Source: Kiritimatiellales bacterium
GTDB lineage: Bacteria > Verrucomicrobiota > Kiritimatiellia > Kiritimatiellales > Pontiellaceae
Length of the DNA: 13,690 bases
Assembly: GCA_015486775.1 (NCBI GenBank)
Contig: WFRA01000205.1
Coordinates: forward strand, 1 to 13,690
Direction of reading: 5' to 3'
Shown: in pieces, positions 6,389 through 12,762 of the stretch
Position numbering within the stretch: the first letter of the stretch is position 1
Layout: every line of letters starts with the position of its first letter
Notes under the pieces: generated by a model
The model's input: the letters and a program-made list of their open reading frames with translations, nothing else
What the model was told of the DNA's origin: nothing
The model's database searches: none
Translations under genes and position numbers: made by a program

Positions 6389-6435
6389 GCGTCCCGCTTG
6401 TTTTGAGTGTGAACCGGGCTGGGCAAGCGGGACGC
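6389..6435. repeat. 12-base perfect inverted repeat, interspersed-repeat-like hairpin
   Basis: GCGTCCCGCTTG (6389-6400) and CAAGCGGGACGC (6424-6435) are exact reverse complements with a 23-base loop. The stem is GC-rich and stable in RNA. TTAACCTTTT follows, so it may help end the CpXC transcript, but the T run is late and interrupted, so it is not a classic terminator. A smaller inverted repeat, GGCGTT/AACGCC (6451-6469), follows. Confidence 0.75.
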
Positions 6436-6507
6436 TTAACCTTTTATAGCGGCGTTTCTATGGAACGCCCCCGTGCGTGGGTGTGGTTCATATTCCTTTT
6501 TTGTCTC

Positions 6508-6522
6508 TTCCAACCATTGGAA
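6508..6522. promoter_or_regulatory. Perfect TTCCA-N5-TGGAA palindrome overlapping the lysA -35 (spacer ACCAT)
   Basis: This copy lies between genes, and its right arm supplies the TTGGAA that serves as the -35 candidate of the lysA promoter. Occupancy by a protein would be expected to affect lysA-dapA-dapB transcription. Confidence 0.55.
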
Positions 6523-6544
6523 ACACCGGGGTTTTGTGTATAGT
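6517..6544 (+). promoter_or_regulatory. Candidate promoter of the lysA-dapA-dapB operon
   Basis: TTGGAA (6517-6522) and TATAGT (6539-6544) are separated by 16 bases, 30 bases before the lysA start. The -10 is identical to that proposed for the PHP gene. Confidence 0.5.
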
Positions 6545-6573
6545 GCCGCCCATTGGTTTTAGGAGAAAAAAGC

Positions 6574-7839
6574 ATGTCTGTAAAAAAATGCCCGCTGGGC
6601 AAGGAAGAACTGGAAGCATTGAGCAAGCGGTTTCCGACACCGTTCCATATCTATGACGAAAAGGCGATTCGCGAAAATGCGCGGCAGCTAAAAGCCGCCT
6701 TTGCGTGGAACCCGGGATTCAAGGAATATTTTGCGGTAAAGGCGGCACCCAATCCGTATTTGATGAAGATCCTCAAGGCGGAGGGATTTGGATCCGACTG
6801 CTCGTCCTATCCGGAGCTACTGCTTTCGGAAAAGATTGGCGTGGTGGGCGAGGACATTATCTTCACCTCCAACGACACGCCCGCGTATGAATATGCCAAG
6901 GCCAAGGAGCTGGGGGCGATCATCAACCTCGACGATATCTCGCACATCCAATATCTGGAAGACGAGGTGGGCTTGCCGGAGCTGGTTTGCTGCCGCTACA
7001 ACCCCGGACCGCTCAAGGGCGGAAACACGATCATCGGCCATCCGGAGGAGGCCAAGTATGGCTTCACGCGTGAACAGCTTTTCGAGGGCTACCGCATGTT
7101 GCGCGACAAGGGCGTGAAGCGCTTTGGCCTGCACACGATGGTGGCTTCAAACGAGCTGGACGGTTCCTACTTTGTGGAGACCGCGCACCTGCTCTTCGAG
7201 CTCGTTGGCGAACTTTCCGCCGAGCTGGGCATCGAGTTTGAGTTTGTCAACATTGGTGGCGGGATCGGCATTCCGTATCGCCCGGAAGAGGATGCCGTGG
7301 ATATCGAAGCCGTCGCCGAGGGCATCCGCAAGCTCTACGAGGAGTGGATTCTCGGCAGGGGGCTCAAGCCGCTCGATCTGCGCATGGAGTGCGGGCGCAT
7401 GGTGACCGGCCCGTATGGCTGGCTCGTCTGCCGCGTGCTGCACAAGAAAAACACCTACAAGCAGTTTGTCGGCCTCGATGCCTGCATGGCCAACCTGATG
7501 CGCCCGGCGCTTTACGGCGCCTACCACCACATCACCATTCCGGGCAAGGAGGAGGCACCGCGCGATTTGGTCTGCGATGTTACCGGCTCGCTCTGCGAAA
7601 ACAACGACAAGTTTGCCATCGACCGCGCTCTTCCAACGATTGAAATCGGCGACCTCGTGGTGATCCACGATGCTGGCGCGCATGGCCACGCCATGGGCTT
7701 TAATTATAATGCCAAGTTGCGTTCCGCTGAATTGTTGTTGCGCGAGGATGGCGAAGTGGTTCAGATTAGGCGCCCGGAGACGGTCGAGGACTATTTTGCG
7801 ACGCTCGATTTTGACGGGCTCCCGGACTTCGAGGCATAG
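6574..7839 (+). CDS. lysA: Diaminopimelate decarboxylase
   Basis: LysA is PLP-dependent and converts meso-diaminopimelate to L-lysine, the last step of the DAP pathway, in the cytosol. The 421-residue product is a fold-type III decarboxylase. It shows PFHIYDE near 23, EYFAVKAAPNP with PLP lysine K56, FGLHTMVASNE near 190, the Gly-rich phosphate loop NIGGGIGIPYR near 227-237, MECGRMVTGPYGWLV near 270, CENNDK near 343 and FNYNAKLRSAELLL near the C-terminus. Two motifs differ from textbook LysA: ECGR replaces EPGR, and CENND replaces the more usual CESGD. ATG 6574 follows AGGAG (6561-6565) by eight bases and is preferred over an in-frame ATG seven codons upstream that sits before that site. It heads the lysA-dapA-dapB operon, with 21 bases to dapA. 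Confidence 0.93.
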   Translation: MSVKKCPLGKEELEALSKRFPTPFHIYDEKAIRENARQLKAAFAWNPGFKEYFAVKAAPNPYLMKILKAEGFGSDCSSYPELLLSEKIGVVGEDIIFTSNDTPAYEYAKAKELGAIINLDDISHIQYLEDEVGLPELVCCRYNPGPLKGGNTIIGHPEEAKYGFTREQLFEGYRMLRDKGVKRFGLHTMVASNELDGSYFVETAHLLFELVGELSAELGIEFEFVNIGGGIGIPYRPEEDAVDIEAVAEGIRKLYEEWILGRGLKPLDLRMECGRMVTGPYGWLVCRVLHKKNTYKQFVGLDACMANLMRPALYGAYHHITIPGKEEAPRDLVCDVTGSLCENNDKFAIDRALPTIEIGDLVVIHDAGAHGHAMGFNYNAKLRSAELLLREDGEVVQIRRPETVEDYFATLDFDGLPDFEA

Positions 7840-7860
7840 AAACACAGACGGAGAAAGACA

Positions 7861-8730
7861 ATGTATTTTAGTGGAGTATATACCGCGTTGGTGACCCCGT
7901 TCACCGCGGATGGCGAAGTGGACTTCCAATGCTTGGAAGCCCTGGTCGAATTCAATATTGCCGGTGGCGTGGACGGGATTGTTCCGGTGGGAACCACCGG
8001 AGAGTCGCCGACCCTGCGCCCGGAGGAGCATCTGAAAGTGATCGAAACGGTCGTGGCCAAGGCGGCGGGGCGATGCAAGACCATTGCCGGCACCGGCGCC
8101 AACTCGACCGCCGAGGCCGTCGAGCTGACCGAAGCCGCGAAGGCGTTCGGCATCGACGGCACGTTGCAGGTGACGCCGTACTACAACAAGCCCAACGCCT
8201 CGGGGCTGGTGCAGCACTTTGCGGCCGTGGCCGACATCGGTGTGCCGGTGGTGCTCTACAATGTGCCCGGCCGCTCCGCCTGCGAGATTCCGCTAGAAGT
8301 CGTTGCCGAGTTGGCGCAGCACCCCGACGTGGTATCGGTCAAGGAGGCGGCCGGTTCCGTCCAGCGTGTCACCGACATCAAAAAGCTGTGCGATATCGAA
8401 GTCCTTTCCGGCGACGATGCACTGACGCTACCGATGATCAAGGAAGGCGCCTGCGGCGTGATTTCCGTGGCCTCGAACATCATCCCCGCCGAGGTGGTGG
8501 CTTTGGTTCGCGCCGCGCTCGATGGCGACTTCGGAACCGCCCAGACGCTGAACGACAAGTATGCCAAGGTGTTTGACGATCTCTTCATCGACACCAACCC
8601 GATCCCGGTCAAGGCCGCCATGGCGATGAAGGGTCTGCTCGAAGAGGTCTACCGCCTGCCGATGTGCTCGACGACGGATGAAAACAAAGCGGTTCTGAAA
8701 GCATCGCTGGAAAGCTCAGGAGTTTTGTAA
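7861..8730 (+). CDS. dapA: 4-hydroxy-tetrahydrodipicolinate synthase
   Basis: DapA condenses pyruvate with aspartate-semialdehyde, the committed step to diaminopimelate and lysine. The 289-residue TIM-barrel protein has VPVGTTGES (T45, T46), PYYNKP (Y107), LYNVPGR (Y133, R138) and the Schiff-base lysine in SVKEAAGS (K161). Y107, Y133, R138 and K161 fall at the same numbers as in the E. coli enzyme. GGAG at 7850-7853 supports the ATG. The stop overlaps the dapB start by one base (TAATG), so the two are translationally coupled. A perfect TTCCA-N5-TGGAA motif lies at 7924-7938, near the 5' end of the gene. Confidence 0.97.
   Translation: MYFSGVYTALVTPFTADGEVDFQCLEALVEFNIAGGVDGIVPVGTTGESPTLRPEEHLKVIETVVAKAAGRCKTIAGTGANSTAEAVELTEAAKAFGIDGTLQVTPYYNKPNASGLVQHFAAVADIGVPVVLYNVPGRSACEIPLEVVAELAQHPDVVSVKEAAGSVQRVTDIKKLCDIEVLSGDDALTLPMIKEGACGVISVASNIIPAEVVALVRAALDGDFGTAQTLNDKYAKVFDDLFIDTNPIPVKAAMAMKGLLEEVYRLPMCSTTDENKAVLKASLESSGVL
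7924..7938. promoter_or_regulatory. Perfect TTCCA-N5-TGGAA palindrome inside dapA (spacer ATGCT)
   Basis: The motif starts in codon phase 1 and spells FQCLE. The spacer ends complete a longer dyad, TTCCAA/TTGGAA. Confidence 0.55.
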
Positions 8731-9542
8731 TGGCCAAAAAAATTGTGATTCTCGGTGCGGGCGGACGCATGGGCAAGACCTTGGTTCGTTGCATTGTCGA
8801 GGAAAAAGTCCAGGGGTTGGAACTGCACGGTGCGGTCGATCTCTGGGATGTTCCAGACCTTGGAAAGGATGTCGGCCTGATGGCGGGCACCAAAGAGGCG
8901 GGCATTAAGCTGATTAACAATCTCGAAGAGGTCGGGGCGGCGGCTGACGTGATCATCGACTTTTCATCGCACTTTGGAACTGCGGGCAACGCGCCGCGCA
9001 TTGCGGAGTGGGGCACCGCCTGGGTGATCGGCACCACGGGGCTCGACGAAGAGGAGCTCGGAGCGGTCGGCGCCGCGGCGGAAAAGACGGCGGTGGTTCT
9101 TTCGGGCAACATGAGCCTGGGCGTCAACCTGCTCTGCAACCTGGTCGAGGCGGGCGCCCGCGCGCTCAAAGGCAAGGGCTACGACATCGAGGTGCTCGAA
9201 CGCCACCACAACCAGAAGAAGGATGCCCCCAGCGGCACCGCGCTCATGCTCGGCCGCGCCGCCGCCGAGGGCTACGGCTGGGATCTCTCCGAGGTGCAGG
9301 TGGATGGACGCACCGGCCTGCCCGGCGAACGTCCCGAAAAGGAGATCGCCTTCCACGCCATCCGCGGCGGCGACATTGTGGGTGACCACACCGTCATGCT
9401 CGCGGGCATGGGCGAGCTGCTTGAACTCTCGCACCGCGCCACCAGCCGCGATGTCTTCGCCATCGGTGCCCTCCAGGCCGCCGCCTGGGTCGCCGGAAAG
9501 GGACCCAAACTCTACAGCATGAAAGATGTTTTGGGGTTGTAG
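8730..9542 (+). CDS. dapB: 4-hydroxy-tetrahydrodipicolinate reductase
   Basis: DapB reduces the DapA product to tetrahydrodipicolinate with NAD(P)H. The 270-residue product begins with the Rossmann loop VILGAGGRMGKT (7-17). It then shows VIIDFSS (74-80), VIGTTGL (99-105), the signature EVLERHHNQKKDAPSGTAL (154-172; H159, H160 and a K163/K164 pair) and RGGDIVGDH near 212. This is full length for the family. It is the last lysine gene of the cluster. No aminotransferase (dapL, or dapD/dapC) follows, and the AT-rich ATPase gene begins 51 bases later. A weak inverted repeat, GATCAG/CTGATC (9542-9566), overlaps the stop and lacks a terminal T run. One perfect (8851-8865) and one single-mismatch (8808-8822) copy of the TTCCA/TGGAA motif lie inside. 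Confidence 0.97.
   Translation: MAKKIVILGAGGRMGKTLVRCIVEEKVQGLELHGAVDLWDVPDLGKDVGLMAGTKEAGIKLINNLEEVGAAADVIIDFSSHFGTAGNAPRIAEWGTAWVIGTTGLDEEELGAVGAAAEKTAVVLSGNMSLGVNLLCNLVEAGARALKGKGYDIEVLERHHNQKKDAPSGTALMLGRAAAEGYGWDLSEVQVDGRTGLPGERPEKEIAFHAIRGGDIVGDHTVMLAGMGELLELSHRATSRDVFAIGALQAAAWVAGKGPKLYSMKDVLGL
8851..8865. promoter_or_regulatory. Perfect TTCCA-N5-TGGAA palindrome inside dapB (spacer GACCT)
   Basis: The motif starts in codon phase 2 and spells part of VPDLGK. A one-mismatch copy (GTCCA-GGGGT-TGGAA) starts 43 bases upstream at 8808. Confidence 0.55.
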
Positions 9543-9593
9543 ATCAGTCGATTTTTCTATCTGATCGCCATTTCCTGAAATTGGAGCAGAGAG

Positions 9594-10700
9594 ATGATTA
9601 AATCATTTGAAATAGAAAACTTCCGGTTGTTTGAGCACCTAAAGGTTAATCGTTTGGGGCGGGTCAATTTGGTTGTTGGAAAAAACAATGCGGGAAAGAG
9701 TGCCTTTCTTGAGGCGGTTCTTTTGTTTCGGACAAAATTTGATTTGGAGAAATGTTCTCAATTGTTAAAGAATCGGTTTGAACTGGAAGATGTCTCGTCC
9801 ATCTCTTCATCTAAAGGGTTGTTTTATGACCCTTTAGGTCATTTCTTCCCGGGGCATGTTATTCCTGAAATTGGCGACAAAATGATTTTCGTTTCTGATG
9901 AAAATAAACTCAGTGTTGAGTCAGCTGTTTATGTTGTGGAGGAGGTCGTCGATACCGAAAACAGGATATCGACTCGGAAAATAAGATATTTGGGAAAAGG
10001 GGATTCCTTGGTAAGCGCACAACGATGTTTGCGTATTGATTTTGGAGATGATTCATTTCCTGTTTCATTGGGTCGTACCGCATCGCATCCAAGGTTGGTT
10101 TATGATGGACGACTCGATCTTTTTTTGGCGAGTCGAATCGAAAAAGCCAAATGGCTCCCTTCCAATGGATTGTCAGACGAAGAAGCGGAAGAAGCATGGA
10201 ACGATGTTTTTGGGGCAGATCGAGAGCGAGTTATTCTAGAAGAACTTCGTCTTTTAGAACCGGGTTTGCAAAAAATATGGTTTGCCAAGTCCGAAAAAGC
10301 TGATCGGCGAATTCCGGTAGCTAAATTAAAAGATATATCTGTAGCGATTCCACTAAAAAGCTTGGGCGAAGGGGTAACGCGGGTTTTGCATCTTCTTAGT
10401 TCAGTTGTTTCATGCGAGGGAGGGGTTTTACTAATTGATGAATTCGAAAATGGCTTGCACTGGAATGTTCAACCCAAGGTTTGGAAGATGATTTTTGAAC
10501 TGGCAAAGAAACTGGATGTGCAGGTGTTCGCCACCACGCACAGCCGCGATTGCGTGGCGGGATTTCATGAGGCATGGAAGAAAAATGAAAAGGAAGGTGC
10601 GTTTTTACGGTTGATGCGCGAAGAGAATCGAAAGCCTGTAGAGGAGTACTCGCTAGAACAACTCCGCAAATCCATCGAAATTGATGTGGAGGTGCGGTAG
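9594..10700 (+). CDS. OLD/AAA_15-like ABC-type ATPase, candidate anti-phage component
   Basis: The 368-residue product is an SMC/RecF-like ATPase without a fused nuclease. It begins IKSFEIENFRLFEHL, the usual opening of this family. Walker A is GKNNAGKS (29-36), an ABC-signature-like segment is SLGEGVTRVLHLL (about 259-271), Walker B is GVLLIDEFENGLH (277-289, D282/E283) with the D-loop inside it, and the H-loop is VFATTHSRD (H316). The middle region (about 60-240) has no motif I recognise. Family knowledge: such ATPases power OLD, Gabija, Septu, PARIS and retron defence systems, usually with a nuclease partner; here a TOPRIM-like gene starts two bases after the stop. GGAG at 9583-9586 supports the start. 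Hand counts give 30-42% GC in three sampled 60-base lines, against 58% in dapB and 77% in a hemG line, which suggests acquired DNA. Confidence 0.85.
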   Translation: MIKSFEIENFRLFEHLKVNRLGRVNLVVGKNNAGKSAFLEAVLLFRTKFDLEKCSQLLKNRFELEDVSSISSSKGLFYDPLGHFFPGHVIPEIGDKMIFVSDENKLSVESAVYVVEEVVDTENRISTRKIRYLGKGDSLVSAQRCLRIDFGDDSFPVSLGRTASHPRLVYDGRLDLFLASRIEKAKWLPSNGLSDEEAEEAWNDVFGADRERVILEELRLLEPGLQKIWFAKSEKADRRIPVAKLKDISVAIPLKSLGEGVTRVLHLLSSVVSCEGGVLLIDEFENGLHWNVQPKVWKMIFELAKKLDVQVFATTHSRDCVAGFHEAWKKNEKEGAFLRLMREENRKPVEEYSLEQLRKSIEIDVEVR

Positions 10701-10702
10701 CC

Positions 10703-11335
10703 ATGCCTTCCGAACGAATTTTGCTCGTCGAAGGAAATGACGATTTCCATGTGATAGTGCATCTTTGGAAGGTGCATGGGTTGCCGGAAAAGCATTTCGA
10801 CGCCATTGATTGTGAATCTTCCGAGAAACTTTTACTCGACCATTTTGAATTGCGCCTTATGGAAAGCACCCCTCCAAAAATCCTTGGAATTATTTTGGAC
10901 GCGGACGAAAATCCCTCCTCTCGCTGGGATGCCATAAAAAATAGGTTAATCAAGGCTGGTTATAGAGAGCTGCCGACCCAACCCGACGGAAAAGGAACCA
11001 TTATTGAGCAGAATGGTCTCCCAAAGATTGGGGTTTGGATTATGCCCGATAATCTTTCCAAAGGAATGTTGGAGGATTTTCTCGCCCAGCTTGCTCCCGA
11101 AGAAGCCATGGAATTTGCGAAGGGGTGCGTGGCCGATGCAAAGGGCAAAGGGTTTTCGTCTTTTAGGGATGTTCATCAATCCAAGGCGGAAATCCACACC
11201 TATCTCGCTTGGCAGGACGAGCCGGGGAATCCGTTGGGAATTTCGATTGATGCAAAGGCGTTGGACGCACATCTTCCTGTGGCAAAACAGTTCATCCAGT
11301 TCCTGAAATCATTGTTCGAGGTTGAAGGTGAATGA
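10703..11335 (+). CDS. DUF3226 TOPRIM-like protein, candidate nuclease partner of the ATPase
   Basis: The product has 210 residues. ILLVEGNDD (6-14, E10) and GIILDADENPSSRW (62-75, D66 and D68) form the acidic glutamate plus DxD pattern of a TOPRIM metal site. Further conserved-looking blocks are GTI (98-100), KIGVWIMPDNLSKGMLEDFL (108-127), KAEIHTYLAWQDEPGNPLG and the closing AKQFIQFLKSLF. This combination matches my memory of DUF3226. Family knowledge: TOPRIM domains cut or join nucleic acids, and in defence they are the toxic effector, as in OLD, Gabija and PARIS AriB. The two-base gap after the ATPase stop implies co-transcription and a working pair. Nuclease activity is inferred from the motifs only. 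The base composition is AT-richer than its flanks, like its partner. Confidence 0.8.
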   Translation: MPSERILLVEGNDDFHVIVHLWKVHGLPEKHFDAIDCESSEKLLLDHFELRLMESTPPKILGIILDADENPSSRWDAIKNRLIKAGYRELPTQPDGKGTIIEQNGLPKIGVWIMPDNLSKGMLEDFLAQLAPEEAMEFAKGCVADAKGKGFSSFRDVHQSKAEIHTYLAWQDEPGNPLGISIDAKALDAHLPVAKQFIQFLKSLFEVEGE

Positions 11336-11427
11336 GAAAAGGAATCGTTGAACAGTCGTTTTGCGCGGATCTATCTCTTGGTGAAGCACCGCGTGAGTTC
11401 GTGTCCATTTGCGGCTAGAACATTTCC
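11336..11427 (+). promoter_or_regulatory. Intergenic stretch before hemG, weak promoter candidate
   Basis: This is a 92-base gap between the ATPase/DUF3226 cassette and hemG. TTGAAC (11348-11353) and TATCTC (11372-11377), 18 bases apart, could be a weak promoter. I see no terminator after the cassette and no strong ribosome-binding site before the hemG ATG. Confidence 0.25.
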
Positions 11428-12762
11428 ATGCAAAGAGTAGCCATCATCGGAGCGGGGATCACGGGGCTGACGGCCGCATTCGAACTGCGGCGGCGCGGGG
11501 TCGGTTGTGTGGTTTGCGAAGCGTCCGGTCGGGTTGGCGGCGTGATCCAGACCATCCGCGAAAACGGATTCCTAGTGGAGTGCGGCCCCAACTCGGTGCT
11601 GGACACTCATCCAGAGATTGGACGGCTGGTTACCGATGCCGGACTCGATTCCCAACAGCTGCCCGCGAACCCTTCGGCAAAAAAACGCTTCATTGTCCGC
11701 GACGGGAAACCGATCGCCTTGCCTGCCTCGCCCCCCGCATTCTTTTTGTCGAAGGCGTTTTCCGCCAAGGCCAAGTTGCGGTTGCTGCGCGAACCGTTCA
11801 TCGGAACCAAATCGAACGAGTCGGAAAGCCTGGCCGATTTTGTCGTCCGCCGCCTCGGGCGGGAATTCCTCGACTATGCCATCAACCCGTTCGTCGGCGG
11901 GGTCTACGCGGGCGATCCGGCCAAGCTCTCCACCGCCCACGCCTTTCCCAAGCTCTACGCGCTGGAGCAGGAGCACGGCTCGCTGATCAAGGGGGCGATC
12001 AAGGGCGCGAGGGAGCGGAAGAAGCGGGCCGAGACCGCCGCGAAGGATGCCAAGATGTTTACCTTCGCCGACGGCATGGAGGCGCTTCCAAAACAGCTCG
12101 CCGCCGCGCTCGGCGACGCGGTTCGGCTCAACTCGCCCGTGGACGGGTTCCAGCGTCTGGAAAACGGGCGGTGGCGGGTCGGCGAAGAGGAATATACCGA
12201 TGTGGTGCTGGCTCTTCCCGCGCATGCCCTGGCCCGGCTCGATGCCCCGTTCGATCTCTCGCCCTTCGCCGAAATCCACTATCCCCCCGTCGCCAGCCTG
12301 TCGCTCGGCTTCGAAAAGAGGCAGTTCGCCCATCCGCTGGATGGCTTCGGGGTGCTGGTTCCAAAGGTTGAAAACCGCTTCATGCTCGGCGCGCTCTTTC
12401 CCTCGTCGATCTTCCCCGGCCGCGCCCCGGCGGGGCAGGCGCTGCTCACCGTCTTCATTGGCGGGGCGATGGCGCCGGAAAAGGCGTCGATGGACCAAAG
12501 CGAAATACTGGAGCAAACCCTGGACGACCTCCGCGAGCTGCTGGGGCTTTCCGGCGAACCGCTCTACCGGCGCCTGAGCGTTTCGCCCAAGGCCATCCCG
12601 CAATATGTCGTCGGCTACGAAAAACATCTCGACCGCATGGAGCGGATCGAGGCCGGCCATTCCGGCATCCACTTTGCCGGCCACTACCGCGACGGCATCT
12701 CGGTCGGAAACTCCATCCTCTCCGGCATTAAAATCGCCCAACGCATTTTGGATCTTGTATGA
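11428..12762 (+). CDS. hemG: HemY-type FAD-dependent protoporphyrinogen/coproporphyrinogen oxidase
   Basis: This enzyme removes six electrons from protoporphyrinogen IX (or coproporphyrinogen III) in late haem synthesis. The 444-residue product is a flavoprotein of the HemY/PPOX group. It has the N-terminal dinucleotide loop VAIIGAGITGLTAAFEL (4-20), ASGRVGGVIQT (31-41), GPNSVL near 54, the INPFVGGVYAGDP segment near 152-164 that is typical of PPOX, and the C-terminal FAD motif GIHFAGHYRDGISVGNSILSG. The usual symbol for this annotated family is hemG (hemY in Bacillus). Which porphyrinogen it prefers cannot be read from sequence; the E. coli-like ferrochelatase next to it favours protoporphyrinogen. 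HemY enzymes normally use oxygen, which is notable if the host is anaerobic. Its stop overlaps the hemH start (ATGA, 12759-12762). GC is high, unlike the preceding cassette. Confidence 0.9.
   Translation: MQRVAIIGAGITGLTAAFELRRRGVGCVVCEASGRVGGVIQTIRENGFLVECGPNSVLDTHPEIGRLVTDAGLDSQQLPANPSAKKRFIVRDGKPIALPASPPAFFLSKAFSAKAKLRLLREPFIGTKSNESESLADFVVRRLGREFLDYAINPFVGGVYAGDPAKLSTAHAFPKLYALEQEHGSLIKGAIKGARERKKRAETAAKDAKMFTFADGMEALPKQLAAALGDAVRLNSPVDGFQRLENGRWRVGEEEYTDVVLALPAHALARLDAPFDLSPFAEIHYPPVASLSLGFEKRQFAHPLDGFGVLVPKVENRFMLGALFPSSIFPGRAPAGQALLTVFIGGAMAPEKASMDQSEILEQTLDDLRELLGLSGEPLYRRLSVSPKAIPQYVVGYEKHLDRMERIEAGHSGIHFAGHYRDGISVGNSILSGIKIAQRILDLV
12148..12162. promoter_or_regulatory. Perfect TTCCA-N5-TGGAA palindrome inside hemG (spacer GCGTC)
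   Basis: The motif starts in codon phase 1 and spells FQRLE. A one-mismatch copy (TTCCA-AAGGT-TGAAA) follows at 12359-12373. Confidence 0.5.

Noticed and set aside
6389..6435. The 12-base hairpin as a tRNA or structured small RNA gene
   Set aside because: There is no cloverleaf, anticodon arm or CCA-type end. A single stem with a 23-base loop is better read as a repeat or weak terminator.
9545..11358. CAGTCG at 9545-9550 and 11353-11358 flanking the AT-rich cassette as a target-site duplication
   Set aside because: Comparing about 50 and 90 bases of flank, roughly one shared 6-mer is expected by chance. No terminal inverted repeats or transposase accompany it.
11378..11420. Possible decayed interspersed repeat (GTTCGTGTCCATTTGCGGCT) before hemG
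   Set aside because: It only loosely resembles a repeat I remember from related genomes. It has no second copy in the window and no internal structure.
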